A stretch of DNA of 15,016 nt from positions 1-15,016 of the forward strand of contig JAJYJX010000042.1 in NCBI GenBank assembly GCA_021789095.1, given 5' to 3'. The translations under genes and the position numbers were made by a program. The notes beneath the pieces are model-generated. The model saw only the letters and a list, made by a program, of their open reading frames with translations, was not told where the DNA came from and made no database searches. This stretch comes from a bacterium. GTDB lineage: Bacteria; JAMCPX01. This document shows, one piece after another, positions 1-7,023 of the stretch (positions within the stretch are counted from its first letter, which is position 1; each line of letters begins with the position of its first letter).

Positions 1-1
1 G

Positions 2-169
2 AGCTTTGAATACACCAACAACCGGTTAAAAGAGATCATGGAGTCTATTCATGATGTCTGCTACAGCAAAGCAGAAGAATTCGGCATAAAGGGAGATTAT
101 GTGCAGGGTGCCAATATAGCCGGATTTATTAAAGTCGCTTCCGCCATGCTGGAGCTTGGTTTAATATAA
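2..169 (+). CDS. gdhA: NADP-specific glutamate dehydrogenase, C-terminal end (partial)
   Basis: The open frame enters from the left edge and ends at TAA 167-169, giving the last 55 residues. The closing stretch (GDYVQGANIAGFIKVASAML, then ELGLI) closely matches the conserved C-terminus of hexameric GdhA (E. coli has NYVQGANIAGFVKVADAML). The enzyme aminates 2-oxoglutarate to glutamate with NADPH in the cytosol and is a main ammonia-assimilation route. The catalytic and nucleotide-binding domains lie outside the window, so cofactor preference cannot be read directly; the NADP assignment rests on C-terminal similarity. The gene converges on the minus-strand tRNA genes. Confidence 0.88.
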   Translation, partial: SFEYTNNRLKEIMESIHDVCYSKAEEFGIKGDYVQGANIAGFIKVASAMLELGLI

Positions 170-229
170 AAGTTATAGAGGGAAGCGGTCTGGTTCAGAT
201 AGTACAATTGCCCTTGTCAGCGGTAGAGC

Positions 230-250
230 ATCAGCGGCTGATTGATTTTG
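230..250 (+). terminator. possible weak terminator of gdhA
   Basis: A 5-bp stem (ATCAG/CTGAT) with a 3-base loop is followed by a T-rich stretch (TGATTTTG), 60 bases after the gdhA stop. The stem is short and the T tract broken, so this is only a candidate. Confidence 0.22.
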
Positions 251-274
251 AAATTACCCCAAGGGTATTCCAAC

Positions 275-351
275 TGGTGTGCCTGGCGCGATTCGAACGC
301 GCGACCCACAGCTTAGAAGGCTGTTGCTCTATCCAACTGAGCTACAGGCAC
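275..351 (-). tRNA. tRNA-Arg (anticodon TCT)
   Basis: On the minus strand a full cloverleaf can be drawn: 7-bp acceptor GTGCCTG/CAGGCAC, D stem GCTC/GAGC, anticodon stem ACAGC/GCTGT with loop CTTCTAA (anticodon TCT, reading AGA), T stem GCGCG/CGCGC with loop TTCGAAT, discriminator A and an encoded CCA (275-277). The length is 77 nt. It lies 23 bases downstream of tRNA-Pro on the same strand, so the two are probably cotranscribed. Confidence 0.95.
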
Positions 352-374
352 ATCTCTAAAAATATTCAAATCAC

Positions 375-453
375 TGGTCGGGGCGAGCCGATTTGAACGG
401 CCGACCTCTTGCTCCCAAGGCAAGCGCTCTGAACCAGGCTGAGCTACGCCCCG
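375..453 (-). tRNA. tRNA-Pro (anticodon TGG)
   Basis: A 79-nt cloverleaf on the minus strand: acceptor CGGGGCG/CGCCCCG, D stem GCTC/GAGC with a long D loop, anticodon stem CTTGC/GCAAG with loop CTTGGGA (anticodon TGG), T stem GGCCG/CGGCT (one G-T pair), discriminator A and encoded CCA (375-377). Its 5' half is repeated upstream at 573-613. Confidence 0.95.
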
Positions 454-509
454 CTAAAAAGTGTATACCAAAAAGAAATTCTTATTTCCACCACCTTGCC
501 TTGTCCGCC

Positions 510-572
510 CGCCTGCTCACCGACTCGCAGGCGTGAACAAGCGTGAGGCTCTTTATTCATCGCCTCGTTCAC
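510..572. repeat. two hairpin-forming inverted repeats between tRNA-Pro and its partial copy
   Basis: CGCCTG (510-515) pairs with CAGGCG (528-533). Right next to it, GTGAAC (533-538) plus GAGGC (545-549) pair with GCCTC (562-566) plus GTTCAC (567-572), leaving a 6-base bulge and a 12-base loop. The second hairpin ends exactly where the partial tRNA copy begins. No protein is encoded here. A small palindromic repeat or the scar of an excised element would fit; the origin is not shown. Confidence 0.5.
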
Positions 573-613
573 CCCAAGGCAAGCGCTCTGAACCAGGCTG
601 AGCTACGCCCCGC
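573..613 (-). pseudogene. partial tRNA-Pro copy (5' half only)
   Basis: These 41 bases are identical to 414-454, the 5' half of tRNA-Pro(TGG) from just before the acceptor stem through the anticodon TGG and the next base pair. The anticodon 3' stem, T arm and acceptor 3' strand are missing, so it cannot fold as a tRNA. It lies 5' of the intact gene on the same strand, 159 bases away. Confidence 0.85.
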
Positions 614-644
614 AATAAGCAATATATCACAACAAGGTATATTT

Positions 645-1334
645 TTAAAGGTGCGATATACCGTCGTCTTTATGATTCTTTGCATCCTTGATTAATCTCT
701 CAAGCCACTGTTTTACGATATCTTTTGCACCAAAACCAAACGCTATAGCAAGCCCCAGGACCACTCCTCCGAACAGGATTGAAAACGCAGCCACTATTAC
801 ATTTTTACCTATTTCGAGCAGATCAAGCGACACAAATATGAAAAACACAACAACCGCAAATTTGGTCAATCTGCCGATTGTTTTTGCATACGGTATATGC
901 GAGCTAACTGCGGCAAGCACCATGAGACGATCCAGGAAATTACCAAACAAATAGCCCGCTATAAATATAACGATGGCTGCAATCAATTTCGGCAGGTATA
1001 AAAAGAACCTTGTTATAAGATTGTCTATGGGGTCAAGCTTAAGCGCACTGAGCCCGAGCATGAGAAAAACGAACACAATAAACCAGAAGATGAATCTTTC
1101 TGCAATTACACTTATAGCGTTATCGCTGAACGCAACCGATAGCCCTGCCCTTTCGCCGATTTCGTTCAGCTTTATAAGCTTGAAAAGCCACCTTGCTGCT
1201 TTGTTGAAAATCCAGGCAAGAACAAAACCTATGCCTATTACAAACAGCATTGTTAAAACATTTGGAACATAAGCTATCGCTGTATGATACCATGTCACGA
1301 ACGGATCTATGACTATAGTGTGGAGAAATTTCAT
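645..1334 (-). CDS. MscS-type membrane protein with conserved TM-helix repeats, no beta domain
   Basis: The product is 229 residues, mostly hydrophobic, with about five membrane segments near 23-42, 80-99, 113-133, 157-174 and 179-202. The last segment (GGVVLGLAIAFGFGAKDIVKQ) resembles the pore-lining TM3 of small-conductance mechanosensitive channels. The earlier helices resemble the 'conserved TM helix' repeats of CmpX-like proteins. The chain ends about 25 residues after TM3, so the cytoplasmic beta and alpha/beta domains of MscS are absent. The ATG at 1334 follows a good ribosome site (GGAAGGAG, 7-base gap). It lies 54 bases after the glycosyltransferase gene and is probably the last gene of the osmolyte operon. 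A role in osmotic pressure sensing or solute release is inferred from family and neighbours. Confidence 0.75.
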   Translation of the reverse strand: MKFLHTIVIDPFVTWYHTAIAYVPNVLTMLFVIGIGFVLAWIFNKAARWLFKLIKLNEIGERAGLSVAFSDNAISVIAERFIFWFIVFVFLMLGLSALKLDPIDNLITRFFLYLPKLIAAIVIFIAGYLFGNFLDRLMVLAAVSSHIPYAKTIGRLTKFAVVVFFIFVSLDLLEIGKNVIVAAFSILFGGVVLGLAIAFGFGAKDIVKQWLERLIKDAKNHKDDGISHL

Positions 1335-1388
1335 TTTATGTCTCCTTCCATAAATTATGTTTTAGCATACCATATATGCGTCTTTCTT

Positions 1389-3590
1389 TCACTGCCATAT
1401 ATCTTTCAGGTGCGGTTTAGATTCAATAAAACTTTTAACAATCTCCCCTATGGATTCCTCCGCCTGCTGCGCCGACGAATAAAGAGTTTTATAAACAAAG
1501 GATGCGACCTTGCCAAGATAAAGAGGTACCATTGTTTTTATTATGGAGCTCCTGTCTATCTTTCTCCCGTGGAACGCATTGGCAAACTCATAAACGATCC
1601 TGGCCCAGATATCGTTGGGAAATTCTTTTGTGTTCGTCAGTTTCATCGTATCATGATACGTGTTTTCGGATAATATCAATTTCAGGATATCATCTATTGC
1701 AGAGAGCTCCTCGTTGAAGCGCCTTTGCATCCTGTCTACATCCACATTTATAGGCTCCGGTACCGCCTCATATACAAAGCCGTACAAAGGAACGGATGTT
1801 ATCTCGCTTACTTCAGACCATTTTGACTCATACGTGTCCATAAGCATAAAAGTGGTCCCTATTACCTGCATGAACATGTTTACTAAATCCAGCGCAGGAT
1901 CTTTTGCTTTGTGGATTTTGGTGCCGAGATAAGATTGGCATACTTTATACCCTTCTGCAAGGGCAAGCGTGGAAAGCCATATATCTACGCCGAACTTGGC
2001 GATATCCGTGTTCCAAACAGGCTGTTCCAGGTATACCTTGAATAAATTTTTGGATATGCAGAAATCACCTCCTATCGGCTGTCGAAGTGATCTGCCGTAA
2101 AGTGCTGTTGTCAACGGGTAGATAATCATATTCGTTATTGTACCGTCGTATTTGTATCTCGAGTAGTATGGAGCAACAAAGTCGTACTGGTTATACATTA
2201 CAGGCCCGATCAGGTTTTCTATCCACTCCGGTGATATGCTCCGCAGATCCGCATCAACAAGCACACAAACCTTAGCCCTGTACTCGTGTGCCTTTTCAAG
2301 TATCAATCTTACGGCACTGCCTTTACCAGGAATACCTGTATACGGGATAGAAAGCTTATGGACCGCAAATGAGGGGTGCGTGGTGTAGATTATATTTTGG
2401 TTTTTTTCTCTAAAAGTCTTGACTATATCCGGTGTCCCGTCAGTCGACCCTCCGTCGGAATTAATTATAACACAGCGGTTTGAAGGAAAATATTTACCGG
2501 CACCGATTGTCACAGCCTCAAGCACGTGAGAAATCGTATCTGCATTGTTAAAACTGGGTATGCCTATAACCAAATCAAACTCTGCTTTATCGGTTAAAGT
2601 CTTCTGCGGTATTATATGATCGGCTTCCGGCTCTTTCTGGAATGATAAAACCGGGGGTCTTTCCTGTTCTTCAAGGACTATTTTATCGATCCTGCTTGTT
2701 CCTGCAGACAGCAGGGACTGAAAATATTCCGTGTTTAACTTTTCCTGCAGTTCCATCTTTTTATCCTTCTCAAGTCTTTTGAAAAATGTCTGGAGTATGC
2801 CGAAGGCCATCTTGCTTAAATCCGTCAAACGCTGATTCCTGTGAATGCGCATCTCAAGATCAACCTGTGCCATTGCATCTATACCTACAAGATTTAACAG
2901 TGAAATAAGCATGCCTATTTCCACGCCGTAACCCGTTGAGAACGGGATCTGTTCAAACACATGCTTAAATCCGGCATACTCACCTGCCAGCGGTTGAATG
3001 AAACCCGAGAGTTCAGGATAAAATGCATTGATAAGGGGCCTTGCCAGCAGTTCTGTAACCCTGCCGCCGCCGATAGGTTTGATATCTTCGTCTGATTGTA
3101 TAGGCCTCAGATAAAACCCTTTTGTGAAAAGTATATGCTGGTTCCTGAGGATGGGGCCAACCAGGCCGTATACAAACCTCGGGTCCATATTCCTTATGTC
3201 GGCATCTATCCAGACAATGATGTCGCCTTTGAGCACAAACAAACTCTTGAAAAGAGCCTCTCCTTTGCCGCTGTACGTACCAAGGTCGGGCCTGATATCT
3301 TTATGAAGCAAAACCTTTGCGCCGAGTTCCTCTGCTATGCCCTTTGTCCTGTCCGTCGATGAGCTGTCAATAACAACTATCTCATCCACCAGTCGTATAT
3401 GGTCATAAAGGGTATTCTTTAATACCGAGATAATCTTGCCTATGGTTGCCTCTTCGTTCAGTGCAGGAATGCACAGACTGATCTTAAGCTCTCTCTTCTG
3501 CTTCAAAAGCATAAGAGACTGGAGATTGGAAAAATCCTGGCTGTGGAATGTGTGGCTCTCAGACCACTGTGTTGGCTGATATTTGGTCAT
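1389..3590 (-). CDS. two-domain glycosyltransferase: GpgS-like (glucosyl-3-phosphoglycerate synthase) plus second GT-A domain
   Basis: The product is 733 residues. Domain 1 (about 15-275) has the GT81/GpgS pattern: SLCIPALNEEATIGK (38-52), VIDSSSTDRT, GKGEAL (108-113), the metal-binding DAD (129-131), GGGRVTE (174-180), GYGVEIG (220-226) and RIHRNQ (248-253). GpgS makes glucosyl-3-phosphoglycerate from NDP-glucose and 3-phosphoglycerate. Domain 2 (about 338-600) is a separate GT-A fold: IGIPSFNNADTI, DGGSTDGT, GKGSAV, DAD (446-448), IGGDF and FGVDIWL. Its acceptor is unknown. The C-terminal 130 residues look helical. I chose ATG 3590 because family similarity begins with HTFHSQDF at about residue 13. 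A TTG at 3629 would add 13 residues, some of them read from the upstream palindromic repeat; neither start has a clear ribosome site. It lies downstream of OtsAB in the same operon. Confidence 0.82.
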   Translation of the reverse strand: MTKYQPTQWSESHTFHSQDFSNLQSLMLLKQKRELKISLCIPALNEEATIGKIISVLKNTLYDHIRLVDEIVVIDSSSTDRTKGIAEELGAKVLLHKDIRPDLGTYSGKGEALFKSLFVLKGDIIVWIDADIRNMDPRFVYGLVGPILRNQHILFTKGFYLRPIQSDEDIKPIGGGRVTELLARPLINAFYPELSGFIQPLAGEYAGFKHVFEQIPFSTGYGVEIGMLISLLNLVGIDAMAQVDLEMRIHRNQRLTDLSKMAFGILQTFFKRLEKDKKMELQEKLNTEYFQSLLSAGTSRIDKIVLEEQERPPVLSFQKEPEADHIIPQKTLTDKAEFDLVIGIPSFNNADTISHVLEAVTIGAGKYFPSNRCVIINSDGGSTDGTPDIVKTFREKNQNIIYTTHPSFAVHKLSIPYTGIPGKGSAVRLILEKAHEYRAKVCVLVDADLRSISPEWIENLIGPVMYNQYDFVAPYYSRYKYDGTITNMIIYPLTTALYGRSLRQPIGGDFCISKNLFKVYLEQPVWNTDIAKFGVDIWLSTLALAEGYKVCQSYLGTKIHKAKDPALDLVNMFMQVIGTTFMLMDTYESKWSEVSEITSVPLYGFVYEAVPEPINVDVDRMQRRFNEELSAIDDILKLILSENTYHDTMKLTNTKEFPNDIWARIVYEFANAFHGRKIDRSSIIKTMVPLYLGKVASFVYKTLYSSAQQAEESIGEIVKSFIESKPHLKDIWQ

Positions 3591-3634
3591 ACAATAAATG
3601 TAAAGCAGTTTATCCGGGAAATGCAACAAGGAAG

Positions 3635-3684
3635 GTAAGGGCGTATTGCACGACCCATCCCCGGGATGGGTACCCCGCCCCTAC
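3635..3684. repeat. small palindromic intergenic element overlapping the otsAB stop
   Basis: The ends form an imperfect inverted repeat (GTAAGGGCG at 3635-3643, CGCCCCTAC at 3676-3684, one mismatch). They enclose a near-perfect palindrome at 3653-3671 (ACCCATCCC, one C, GGGATGGGT). The look is that of short dispersed elements with GTAGGGGCG-type ends found between genes in many bacteria; that comparison is from memory. The TAG of the OtsA-OtsB gene (3681-3683) lies inside its right end. In RNA it would form a stable hairpin between otsAB and the glycosyltransferase gene. Confidence 0.55.
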
Positions 3685-5804
3685 AACAGCCAGTCCAGGA
3701 ACGCCTTTACCTCTGCCTGCACCTTCAAAAAACACCGGGCATTGCTGTTTTCACCGATGCTTATGGACACGCCTGTACGGTTTACCGCTTTAAATACGTC
3801 CTCGTCTGTGACATCATCCCCTATATATACCGGCGTTCTGCCGTTTCCGAAATTTTTAAGTATCCATAGGACAGCGCTCCCTTTGTCCCATACATTGAGG
3901 GGCCTTACCTCGAACACCTCTTTACCCGTGGTTATTCTGAATTTATCCGTGTAGCTGTCCGCAATATTCCGGAACCTTTCCGCCACCTTCTCTCGGTACC
4001 GCCGGCTTACATTTCTATAATGGATACTGATCGTCATGCCTTTGTCTTCTATCATGACACCGTCTATATCTCTCAGCGCAGAAAACACCTTCTCCTTAAA
4101 TTCGTTTAATATACCGGTATCGACCGGGCCATCGGTGCCGGAAACCATATTCTTTCCGTCCCATAGTTGTGCACCGTGGTTCCCGGCATAGAGGATGTCT
4201 TTTATGTTCACTCTGCCCATGATATCGGGCAGGGCCCTGCCGCTGATAACCGCTATAGGATACTTCGATTTCAGTCTGTTCAAGATTGCACGGACATTCT
4301 CATCCAATACGGCGGCCTCCGGTCTGTCTACAATAGGGGTAAGTGTACCGTCATAATCGAGGAACAAAAATATGTTACCGCTTGCGTTATGCAGTTCGAG
4401 ATGGCGTTCCCCGAGTGCCGAAATGAAACCGTCCGTCCATTTTTTGAGGTTGTTGTCTTTCACCTGTTCCCGCAACGCCCGCATCCTGCTTCTTTTTTCT
4501 TCAACGGGCATGAGCAGCGCCCTTTTTATGCTTTCGGCAAACGTCTCTATATCATAGGGGTTCAGCAGCAGAGCGCCGACAAGTTCCTCCGAGGCGCCGG
4601 CAAACTCGCTGAGTATGATAACGCCGCTTTCGTCCACCTGTGATGCGATGTACTCTTTTGCCACAAGGTTCATACCGTCGTACACGGAGCTTATGATGGC
4701 AACATCCGCTATCCTGTAATAGAGCGCCAGGTCTTTATGTTCAATCTTTGTTGTAATGTACACGATGGGCTGCCATGCACCGGAAGCATATTTGTCATTG
4801 ATCCTGTTTATCAGCTCTTCCACCGATTTCTTATAACTTATGTACGGCTCGCTCAGCCGTGTCGGCACTGCGATCTGAACGAAAGTGAACCGTTTTCTGA
4901 AACTAAGATATTTCTCGAAAAAGAGATCGATTGCCTGGAGCCTTTTCAAGAGGGCCTTTGTATATTCGAGCCTGTCGACTCCTATGCCCGTATATCCCCC
5001 TTTTATGCCGAGCTGTTTCTTGAGATGCTGTATTGTATGCGGCTTTTTTGATAGTGCCATTAAACTGAAGCTGTCAAAATCGACACTTATGGGAAATGGT
5101 TTTAACAGTGTCCTGTGTCCGTTGTACAGAACCGATTGACTTTCGTAATCGATATCGGCATTGAGGCTTTCTTTCGCGCAGCTCATAAAATTTTGGACGA
5201 ACAGAGGTATCTGGAAACCGATAAGATCGTTTGCCAGCAGTCCTTCGAGTATCTCTTTTGCCTGCGGCAATATCCTGAATGTTCCCCAATCGGGCCAGGG
5301 GATGTGCCAGAAATGTCCGATGGTTGCGGACGGCAACGCCTGTCTGACAAACAGGGGGACAAGGCACAGATGATAGTCGTGTACCCATACAGCGGTATCG
5401 GGTCCGGTCTCTTCAATGATTGCATCCGCAAATTTCTGGTTTACTCTTCTGTAATAGTCCCAGTATTGTTTTCTGTAATAGACCCTGTCCAGCGTCAGGT
5501 GCGATAACGGCCACAAGACGCGGTTGGAATATCCCGTGTAATAGTTGTCAACCTCGTTCTGGCCCAGCCATACCCTTTTCAGGGTGTATGACGGTGCAGA
5601 CGGGGGAACAGGAACACGGCAGCGGTCATCGACGACGTTCCTGTCACCACTGCCGCTTCCCCATGCTATCCAGACGCCGCCTGAGGCCTTGAGCACACTA
5701 TCAAGTGCCGCTGTAAGACCGCCCGCCGGTTTCTCCGCATTTATGGTATTTCCCGTCTTTTTGTGAACATAGGGTTCTCTGTTGGAAACCACCATTAATT
5801 TCAT
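3681..5804 (-). CDS. otsAB: trehalose-6-phosphate synthase/phosphatase fusion (OtsA-OtsB)
   Basis: The product is 707 residues in two domains. Residues 1-465 are a GT20 synthase: VVSNREP (5-11), GGL (28-30), NRVLWPLSH, WVHDYHL (140-146), GVDRLEYTK (275-283), DGMNLVAKEY (376-385) and SEFAGASEEL. Residues 476-707 are a HAD-type phosphatase: FLDYDGTL (481-488, nucleophile D483), SGR (521-523), GNHGAQ and GDDVTDED (662-669). Together they would make trehalose-6-phosphate from NDP-glucose and glucose-6-phosphate and then dephosphorylate it. The acceptor-region motif HIPWPDW differs from E. coli OtsA (HIPFPTP), so a related acceptor such as glycerol-3-phosphate cannot be excluded. An upstream in-frame ATG exists, but ATG 5804 fits the family N-terminus and has GGAG 8 bases before it. 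It starts one base after the treT stop, so translational coupling is likely. Confidence 0.9.
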   Translation of the reverse strand: MKLMVVSNREPYVHKKTGNTINAEKPAGGLTAALDSVLKASGGVWIAWGSGSGDRNVVDDRCRVPVPPSAPSYTLKRVWLGQNEVDNYYTGYSNRVLWPLSHLTLDRVYYRKQYWDYYRRVNQKFADAIIEETGPDTAVWVHDYHLCLVPLFVRQALPSATIGHFWHIPWPDWGTFRILPQAKEILEGLLANDLIGFQIPLFVQNFMSCAKESLNADIDYESQSVLYNGHRTLLKPFPISVDFDSFSLMALSKKPHTIQHLKKQLGIKGGYTGIGVDRLEYTKALLKRLQAIDLFFEKYLSFRKRFTFVQIAVPTRLSEPYISYKKSVEELINRINDKYASGAWQPIVYITTKIEHKDLALYYRIADVAIISSVYDGMNLVAKEYIASQVDESGVIILSEFAGASEELVGALLLNPYDIETFAESIKRALLMPVEEKRSRMRALREQVKDNNLKKWTDGFISALGERHLELHNASGNIFLFLDYDGTLTPIVDRPEAAVLDENVRAILNRLKSKYPIAVISGRALPDIMGRVNIKDILYAGNHGAQLWDGKNMVSGTDGPVDTGILNEFKEKVFSALRDIDGVMIEDKGMTISIHYRNVSRRYREKVAERFRNIADSYTDKFRITTGKEVFEVRPLNVWDKGSAVLWILKNFGNGRTPVYIGDDVTDEDVFKAVNRTGVSISIGENSNARCFLKVQAEVKAFLDWLL

Positions 5805-5805
5805 C

Positions 5806-7023
5806 CTACAGCTCCATGACCGTACTGCCCTTATTGAGCATCGCATACCACACGAACAGATAGTCCCGTATCTGTCTTGTGATAAGAAAATGGTTCCGCA
5901 CATACTGCTTTGCGTTTTCCCCCACGCCTTTTGCCATATCGGGGTCATTCAGTACCTGCCGTATCCTGAATGCGGCCCCTTCCTCCGAATTTACAAGGAA
6001 GCCGGTAACTCCATTGATGATCTGTGCCGGGATACCTCCGACATTACCTCCGATAACGGGTTTGCCTTTCCACATCGCCTCCGTGACCGTCAGGCCGAAG
6101 CCCTCTTTCAAGGATTTTTGCAGCACGACGGTCGCCATCCTCTGGAGGGCATTTATGTCTTTATCGCTGAAGGCCGGCAGCAGCAGTGTATGTATGTCCG
6201 GATCGTTGCCGGCAAATTCTTTTACTTCCCGGATCACGGCATCTCCCTCGGGATCGTCCGTTGCGGAACTGCCGGCAAGCACTAGTCTGCAGTCATTATA
6301 TTTTTTTACCATTCTGTACGCCCTGACAACGCCGTTCGGATCCTTAAACCTGTCAAACCTTGAAACCTGCAACAGGATCGGCTTGTCGCGGGGTATCCTG
6401 AACCTGTCGGCAACCTCCGTGATCTCCGTTTCCGTCAGGTCCTTGTTCTTTTCGCTCAGGGGGTCTATAGTTGGGGTGATTATAAACTCGTCTATGGACA
6501 TTTGCTTTGCAAATTTTGCCACGGAAAAGATCGCTGCATCATATTTACCGGCATACGCCGATACTCTTTCCCATACATTCTCAACAGGGTTGGATACATC
6601 GATGTGGCACCTCCATATCCATAGGCCGCTGTGCCTGAATCTTATCAATGGCACCGGCTGGGGGTCATGGACGAATATCACATCGGCATTCAAGTCCAGA
6701 GTTTTTGCGTTCTTCTCGTTTACAGCGTAATGATACGCCCACATGTCATCCGTAAATTCCTCCTGCAGCCCCTGCAGACTATTGTGTATCTTTTTTGTTA
6801 TGGTAAAGAACCTCTGGTCACCTTCTATTACTTCCCATCTGACCACCAGGCCGAGGCCGTCCAGCAGCGGGATCATCCTGTTGAGTATCTCGGCCACACC
6901 GCCGCCGGACTTTGTGGAGTTTATATGGAGAAACCGCTTTCTGGAAAGTCTGGCTGAAAGCCTGTAGATAAGCTGGAGGTCCGTTTTCGGTGATATGCCG
7001 GTATAGTCCTGGAGTCTTATCAT
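5806..7023 (-). CDS. treT: TreT-like trehalose synthase, family 4 glycosyltransferase
   Basis: The product is 405 residues with a GT-B fold. Family marks seen: INSTKSGGGVAEIL (34-47), FVHDPQPVPL (117-126), WRCHID (137-142), VSRFDRFKDP (220-229, start of the donor domain), and the retaining-GT E-x7-E motif (KEGFGLTVTEAMWKGKPVI, E307 and E315), then GNVGGIP. TreT transfers glucose from ADP- or UDP-glucose directly to glucose to give trehalose without a phosphate intermediate. ATG 7023 begins on the base after the TAA of the DUF5752 gene (TAAATG), so translation is probably coupled. It is followed at once by otsAB, giving two different trehalose routes in one transcript. The exact acceptor cannot be proven from sequence. 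Confidence 0.82.
   Translation of the reverse strand: MIRLQDYTGISPKTDLQLIYRLSARLSRKRFLHINSTKSGGGVAEILNRMIPLLDGLGLVVRWEVIEGDQRFFTITKKIHNSLQGLQEEFTDDMWAYHYAVNEKNAKTLDLNADVIFVHDPQPVPLIRFRHSGLWIWRCHIDVSNPVENVWERVSAYAGKYDAAIFSVAKFAKQMSIDEFIITPTIDPLSEKNKDLTETEITEVADRFRIPRDKPILLQVSRFDRFKDPNGVVRAYRMVKKYNDCRLVLAGSSATDDPEGDAVIREVKEFAGNDPDIHTLLLPAFSDKDINALQRMATVVLQKSLKEGFGLTVTEAMWKGKPVIGGNVGGIPAQIINGVTGFLVNSEEGAAFRIRQVLNDPDMAKGVGENAKQYVRNHFLITRQIRDYLFVWYAMLNKGSTVMEL

Noticed and set aside
218-242. A tRNA D-arm-like string (CAGCGGTAGAGCA) followed by a small stem
   Set aside because: No matching acceptor or T arm and the D stem does not pair, so it is not a tRNA gene. I only keep the stem as a weak terminator candidate.
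4167-4643. Plus-strand open frame of 158 residues
   Set aside because: It lies fully antisense to the well-supported OtsA-OtsB gene, lacks family motifs and has cysteine-rich odd composition; a shadow frame.
5805-5948. Longer N-terminus for OtsA-OtsB starting at 5948
   Set aside because: The extra 48 residues overlap treT, are rich in Cys/Arg/Trp, and family similarity starts exactly at the ATG at 5804.
5879-6730. Plus-strand open frame of 283 residues
   Set aside because: Antisense to the TreT-like gene, serine-rich and low in charge as expected from reverse reading of a real gene.
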